This document shows positions 32,358 to 36,180 of a stretch of DNA of 36,180 nt, piece after piece. The translations under genes were made by a program, and so were the position numbers. This DNA is from Hyphomicrobium sp. (lineage in GTDB: Bacteria; Pseudomonadota; Alphaproteobacteria; Rhizobiales; Hyphomicrobiaceae). Numbering within the stretch: the first letter of the stretch is position 1; every line of letters starts with the position of its first letter. The notes beneath the pieces were generated by a model. That model worked only from the letters and a program-made list of their open reading frames with translations, was not told where the DNA came from and made no database searches. The stretch is taken from contig PERT01000037.1 in the NCBI GenBank assembly GCA_002928955.1, positions 1 to 36,180 on the forward strand, read 5' to 3'.

Positions 32358-32808
32358 GCGTTCCTCCCGTCAGCCAGTCGATGGTAACCGCCGCCGATTG
32401 CGTGCCGGATCGGAGCACGACACGGCCTCCGGTGGCGCTGCCGTCGGGGTAGAACCTCAGCCGGCCCGTGGCAAGGCCGCTTTGCTCGCTGCTGATCGTC
32501 AGGATCTCCAGTGAAATGCCGGCAGGCACGCCGCGTGGCCTGAAGTTGCCTGATGTGGAATAGGTGCCCTTTTCGGTATCGATCTCGACGGACTGCTCGA
32601 TGTTTGAGCGCAGGGCCGCCGCACGAGCGGATTTCAGCTCGGCGGCGACCGCGATCGCCGCCGCCCTGAGCTCGTGCCCTTTCCGGCCAGCATTGGCCAG
32701 TGGCAAAGCAACCAGCACCACAACCGCGACGACGCCCAACACAACCAGCAATTCGATCAGCGTGAAGCCGTCGTCGTCAGCCGCCCTTTCGTGCCCGTGC
32801 CTGGTCAT
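32338..32808 (-). CDS. gspH: Type II secretion minor pseudopilin GspH
   Basis: 156 residues. The leader ends DDDG (14 residues), then FTLIELLVVLGVVAVVVLVALP. The mature part with ELKSARAAALRSNIEQSVEID and a beta-rich C terminus fits the GspH/FimT family. ATG 32808 overlaps the gspF stop by four bases (ATGA). Confidence 0.9.
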   Translation of the reverse strand: MTRHGHERAADDDGFTLIELLVVLGVVAVVVLVALPLANAGRKGHELRAAAIAVAAELKSARAAALRSNIEQSVEIDTEKGTYSTSGNFRPRGVPAGISLEILTISSEQSGLATGRLRFYPDGSATGGRVVLRSGTQSAAVTIDWLTGGTRVHWRD

Positions 32809-34031
32809 CTGAGAGCCAGCTCGTTGATGCCGGCGAGTGCCCCCATGACGGAAATCACCAGACCACCAACCACGAGGCCGATGACCAGCGTCAGGATCGG
32901 CGTCAGCAACGTCGTGACCCTTTGCAACTGCTGTTCGAGGGATTGGTCGTAGATGTCCGCCACCCGCCCCAGCATGGTTTCCAGCTGCCCGGTCTGTTCG
33001 CCCGCCGAGATCAGGCGCAGCGCCAGCTCGGAGAATAGTCCTGACTGCCGCAAGGGAGCCGTCAGCGTACCGCCGCTTTTCAGCACTTCGCGCGCGTCGA
33101 TCACCGCGCCGCTCAAGGCGCTGTTGCCGAGCGCGCCAGCAGCGGTTTCGACGGCCGCCAGGAGGGGCACGCCGTTGCGTGACAACGTGGCGAGTGTGCG
33201 TGCGAAGCGCGCCGTATCACGCCGCGAAATCAGGCTCCCGGCGAGCGGCAGTCGGAGCGCAACCCGGTCCCGCCAAAGACGGAACGCCGGTCGGGTGCCG
33301 AGCGCGAACAAACCAATGGTCGATGCCACGACTGTTCCGGCCATCACCGGCCACCATTGCGTCATCCAGCCGCCGGCGGCGGCCAGGAATGCGATGATCG
33401 CCGGCGGCTCGGCCTTGGCTTCCTCGAACAACGGCAGCATCGCTGGGATGAGAACGCCCATGATGACGCCGAGCGTGAGCACCGCCGCCAGCAGCAGGAT
33501 CGCTGGATAGAGTAGCGCCGACCCGAGCTTGGATCGCGCATCGCCCGATTTATCCAGGAAAGCCGCGAGATTGTCGAGGACGGCACCAAGCTGGCCGCTG
33601 GCTTCCCCGGTCTCGACGATGCGGCAGTAATAGTCTGGAAACGCACCATTGCCCGCGGCCAGCGCCTCGGACAAGCTGCGACCCTCGACCACCGAAGCGA
33701 GAACGCTTTCGGCCACAGTCCGCGTTCGCACCCCGATAAGTGGTTGCATGGCGACGATGCGGAGTGCCTCGTCCATGGAGATATCGGCCTTGACGAGGGT
33801 GGCCAGCTCTCGGGTGAAGAGCGCAAGGCCCAGATAGGGCAACGGCCGGTTGCCCCGCAGGTCCCGCTGCCACCACGGCAGGTCCGGGCGGCGTCCGCCC
33901 TCTCGCACCTCGATGGCGTGCTCGCCACGGCGATGGAGGATCGCGAGCGCGGAATCCCTGTTTTCAGAGAGGATTTCGCCCGTGACCATCGCGCCGGACT
34001 CGGCATAGGCGGTGTAGGTAAATCGTGGCAT
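32805..34031 (-). CDS. gspF: Type II secretion inner-membrane protein GspF
   Basis: 408 residues, the normal length. Two homologous cytoplasmic helical domains (about 65-190 and 265-390), each followed by hydrophobic segments (about 170-195, 215-245, 375-400), are as expected for the T2SS platform protein. Visible motifs are LALFTRELATLVKADISMDEAL and RFARTLATLSRNGVPLLAAVETA. Its ATG overlaps the gspE stop by one base (TGATG), so it is translationally coupled. Confidence 0.94.
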   Translation of the reverse strand: MPRFTYTAYAESGAMVTGEILSENRDSALAILHRRGEHAIEVREGGRRPDLPWWQRDLRGNRPLPYLGLALFTRELATLVKADISMDEALRIVAMQPLIGVRTRTVAESVLASVVEGRSLSEALAAGNGAFPDYYCRIVETGEASGQLGAVLDNLAAFLDKSGDARSKLGSALLYPAILLLAAVLTLGVIMGVLIPAMLPLFEEAKAEPPAIIAFLAAAGGWMTQWWPVMAGTVVASTIGLFALGTRPAFRLWRDRVALRLPLAGSLISRRDTARFARTLATLSRNGVPLLAAVETAAGALGNSALSGAVIDAREVLKSGGTLTAPLRQSGLFSELALRLISAGEQTGQLETMLGRVADIYDQSLEQQLQRVTTLLTPILTLVIGLVVGGLVISVMGALAGINELALR

Positions 34032-35791
34032 CAGGTCGTCCGAGTCACACGCAGAACCTCTTCCATCGTGGTCTCGCCTGCCAGCACCTTTCCGACGCCG
34101 TCATCGTAAAGCGTGACCATGCCGTTCTTCCGCGCTTCGTCCTCGATCGTCTTCTCGTTGGCGCCCGACAACACCGCTTCCTGCACCGCGACGGACATCG
34201 ACAACAACTCAGATATCATCGTCCGCCCGGCATAGCCCGTGTTCCGGCAACTCGGACAACCCACCGCCTTGCGGGGTCGGGCGCGCACGGCTGCGGTCTG
34301 TTTCGGGCTCAACTGCCGTACCCACGGCTGGACGTTCGCATCGACCAGCGCCGGCGGCTTATCCACCGGCGCGGCGCAATCGTTGCACAAACGCCGCACC
34401 AGGCGCTGCGCCAGCACGCCTTTCAAGGTGGACGCCAGCAGATATCCCTCGACGCCCATGTCAAGCAGCCGCGTAATGGTGGCCACCGCGCTGTTGGTGT
34501 GCACGGTCGACAACACCAAGTGCCCCGTGAGTGAAGCCTGGATGGCGATCTCCGCGGTCTCAAGATCACGGATCTCGCCGATCATCATGATGTCGGGGTC
34601 CTGGCGTAGAATCGAACGCAGGGCGGAAGCGAAGGACAGCCCAATTTTCGGCTGCACCTGGATCTGGTTGATTCCGGCGAGCTGGTACTCGATCGGGTCC
34701 TCGACGGTGAAGATCTTGCGGTCAGGGCCGTTGATCGTGGTGAGTGCGGTGTAAAGAGTCGTGGTCTTGCCGCTGCCGGTCGGACCGGTGACCAGCATGA
34801 CACCATTCGGCTGCTCCAGAAGCTGCTTGAATTGGTCGCGCACCGGACCGGCGAAGCCGAGCGCGGAGTAGGTGAGGTTCACACTCGATCGGTCGAGTAA
34901 CCGCATCACCACGCTCTCGCCATTGAGCGTTGGCATCGTTGATATCCGCATGTCGATGTCACGGCCGCGCACGGTCGCCTTGATACGGCCGTCCTGCGGC
35001 AGCCGGCGCTCGGCGATGTTGAGCCTCGCCATGATCTTGATGCGCGACGTTACCGCAGCTTTGAGAGACAAGGGCAGCTGTTCTACGGTGTGCAGAACAC
35101 CGTCGATGCGATAGCGCACACGGACATTGCTCTCGGCCGGCTCGATGTGGATGTCGGAGGCCTGCGCTTCCGCCGCGCGCGCGATCAACTCTTGCACCAG
35201 CCGAATGACCGGGGCTTCGCTGGCGAGGTCGGCCAAGCGCCGCACGTCATCGTCGCTCGCGCTCGATGATCCGTCGTCGACCGCGGCTGTCTCTGCGACG
35301 GCGTCACGTCCTTTGCCGTAAATGCGATCGAGCGCCGCCTCGATCTCGCTCGCCGGCGCCAGGCAGCACGTGACCGGCTGCTCGAAAAGAAACGCGACTG
35401 CCGCCACCGCCTCGGTATCGAACGGATCAGACATCGCGATCACCAACCGATCGGACTCGTCTGCGAGCGGCAAAAGGTGATGCGCCTTCAGGAATGCCAG
35501 CTGCAACCGATCAGCATGAACGGGCGTGTCGGGGAAATCTGTTCGCAACGCAAGCGGCATCGCGAGATAACCAGCAAGAGCCTTGACGAGGTCCGCTTCA
35601 GGAATGAGGCCAAGCCGGGTCAAGACCAGATCGAAGCGTTCTCCGGACTGCCGCTGAGCACGCTGCGCACGCCGCACGGCCAACTCGTCGACGAGACGGC
35701 CGTGCAATAGAAATGCGCCGAAGTGTTCGGCGAAATCCGCGCTGTGCGGATCCACCTCCCCCGAACCCCTCACCGGAAGCACTTCGTTCAT
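34031..35791 (-). CDS. gspE: Type II secretion ATPase GspE
   Basis: 586 residues. Powers pseudopilus assembly at the inner membrane. It has an N-terminal MshEN-like domain (about 25-150), then SDIHIEP and RIDGVLH, Walker A GPTGSGKTT (336-344), the Asp box (VEDPIEYQL), Walker B (RQDPDIMMIGEIRD) and the His box (LTGHLVLSTVHTNSA). A tetracysteine zinc site, CNDC then CPSC, is near residues 465 and 520. ATG 35791 follows GCGAGG. It is the first gene of the operon. The upstream frame extends to 35887 without a ribosome site. Confidence 0.96.
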   Translation of the reverse strand: MNEVLPVRGSGEVDPHSADFAEHFGAFLLHGRLVDELAVRRAQRAQRQSGERFDLVLTRLGLIPEADLVKALAGYLAMPLALRTDFPDTPVHADRLQLAFLKAHHLLPLADESDRLVIAMSDPFDTEAVAAVAFLFEQPVTCCLAPASEIEAALDRIYGKGRDAVAETAAVDDGSSSASDDDVRRLADLASEAPVIRLVQELIARAAEAQASDIHIEPAESNVRVRYRIDGVLHTVEQLPLSLKAAVTSRIKIMARLNIAERRLPQDGRIKATVRGRDIDMRISTMPTLNGESVVMRLLDRSSVNLTYSALGFAGPVRDQFKQLLEQPNGVMLVTGPTGSGKTTTLYTALTTINGPDRKIFTVEDPIEYQLAGINQIQVQPKIGLSFASALRSILRQDPDIMMIGEIRDLETAEIAIQASLTGHLVLSTVHTNSAVATITRLLDMGVEGYLLASTLKGVLAQRLVRRLCNDCAAPVDKPPALVDANVQPWVRQLSPKQTAAVRARPRKAVGCPSCRNTGYAGRTMISELLSMSVAVQEAVLSGANEKTIEDEARKNGMVTLYDDGVGKVLAGETTMEEVLRVTRTT

Positions 35792-35954
35792 CTTCAACCT
35801 CGCAATCCGATTCGCGTGTTGAGGCGTCTGCCAATCTCGTTTTCCGGTTCCAGCATTTGCTTCCCGTCGCAGCACGGCTCCGTGCAATTATCGGAACCAT
35901 AAGGAACACGAACCACTAGAACACGAACCACTATATGGCTCCAGCGTGATTAAA
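35792..35954 (-). promoter_or_regulatory. gspE upstream region with 15-bp tandem repeat
   Basis: GAACACGAACCACTA occurs twice head-to-tail (35904-35918, 35919-35933). Reading on the minus strand, a -10-like GATAAT (35892-35887) lies just downstream of the repeats, about 95 nt before gspE. The repeats could bind a regulator near the promoter; no good -35 is seen. This is the only place for the operon's promoter inside the window. Confidence 0.4.
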
Positions 35955-36006
35955 ATTTCGAAGTCCTCTCGCGTGGGAGCCGCGAGAATGAAGCGGACTT
36001 CGAAAT
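35955..36006. repeat. Palindromic repeat B, copy 2
   Basis: Arms ATTTCGAAGTCC (35955-35966) and GGACTTCGAAAT (35995-36006) are perfect, with an inner CTCGCG/CGCGAG stem. The sequence aligns with repeat B copy 1 (102-155) in the same orientation, including compensating arm changes, as expected for a conserved hairpin. Confidence 0.75.
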
Positions 36007-36083
36007 GATCAAGCTCGTGCAACTTTGGCATCTGGCGCTTGGTTCAGCGGTCGCCCCGAGTAGGGACCAAACGTCAGATGCGC

Positions 36084-36180
36084 TACACTAGTGTTCCGGC
36101 GCCGACATTTGATTCCCATTGCAACGCGCTCCAGATCAAATGTCGGCGCCGTAAAGAACACTAGCAACCCTATGATTCTA
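36084..36180. repeat. Palindromic repeat A, copy 3 (right end, inverted)
   Basis: Inner arms GGCGCCGACATTTGAT (36098-36113) and ATCAAATGTCGGCGCC (36135-36150) are perfect; outer arms CTAGTGTTCC (36088-36097) and GAACACTAG (36156-36164) follow. The reverse complement of the last 97 bases matches bases 1-97 with only a few differences (T/G at 14, the TTAG/TTTACG junction, one loop base). The window ends inside the repeat. Confidence 0.9.

Noticed and set aside
1-36180. A 36-kb transposon or linear element bounded by terminal inverted repeats
   Set aside because: Each end repeat is itself a palindrome with a further internal copy, there is no transposase or replication gene, and the content is chromosomal housekeeping genes; an assembly break is simpler.

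Overview
The window looks like a chromosomal segment from an alphaproteobacterium of the order Hyphomicrobiales, possibly a Hyphomicrobium-like genus. The evidence is high GC, the gene order rpmB / DUF3108 protein / SUV3-like helicase / S4 protein / FdxA ferredoxin / CarD that I recall from this order, an nth/DUF2244 pair, and rhizobial-type palindromic repeats. Genus is an inference. Both ends stop in the same roughly 97-bp palindromic repeat in opposite orientation, so this is probably a whole assembly contig broken at repeats.

Layout. 1-1900: palindromic repeats, two unrelated small zincin-type metallopeptidases and one unknown helical protein. 1935-5790: housekeeping genes: leuD, a LysE-family exporter, an AraC-HTH/O6-methylguanine methyltransferase fusion, a DUF2244 membrane protein and nth. 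5878-13697: the conserved block with rpmB, an exported DUF3108 protein, a large helicase with a disordered basic tail, an S4 RNA-binding protein, fdxA and a carD gene with a histone H1-like N-terminal extension. 13744-14802: a secreted staphylococcal-nuclease-like protein.

14943-29195 is an accessory surface/secretome region, all on the minus strand: a 1492-aa RTX/cadherin-like protein, a small outer-membrane beta-barrel, and a 2741-aa protein that combines an animal-type haem peroxidase domain with RTX calcium-binding repeats and Ig/cadherin-like modules. The peroxidase keeps the distal His, distal Arg, proximal His and both acidic haem-linking residues. It resembles the MopA type of proteins linked to Mn(II) oxidation in other alphaproteobacteria. 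Its only three cysteines lie in one Asp/His-rich patch near the C terminus.

29612-35791 holds part of a type II secretion system, split over two strands: prepilin peptidase and gspG on plus, and an overlapping gspE-F-H-I-J operon on minus. An array of three different palindromes lies between the converging halves. Secretin, GspC and GspK-N are not in the window. The peroxidase gene and the prepilin peptidase gene diverge from one 416-bp gap, which may link the secreted oxidase to the secretion/pilus genes. The peroxidase itself has no Sec signal and has RTX repeats at its end, so type I export is more likely for it.
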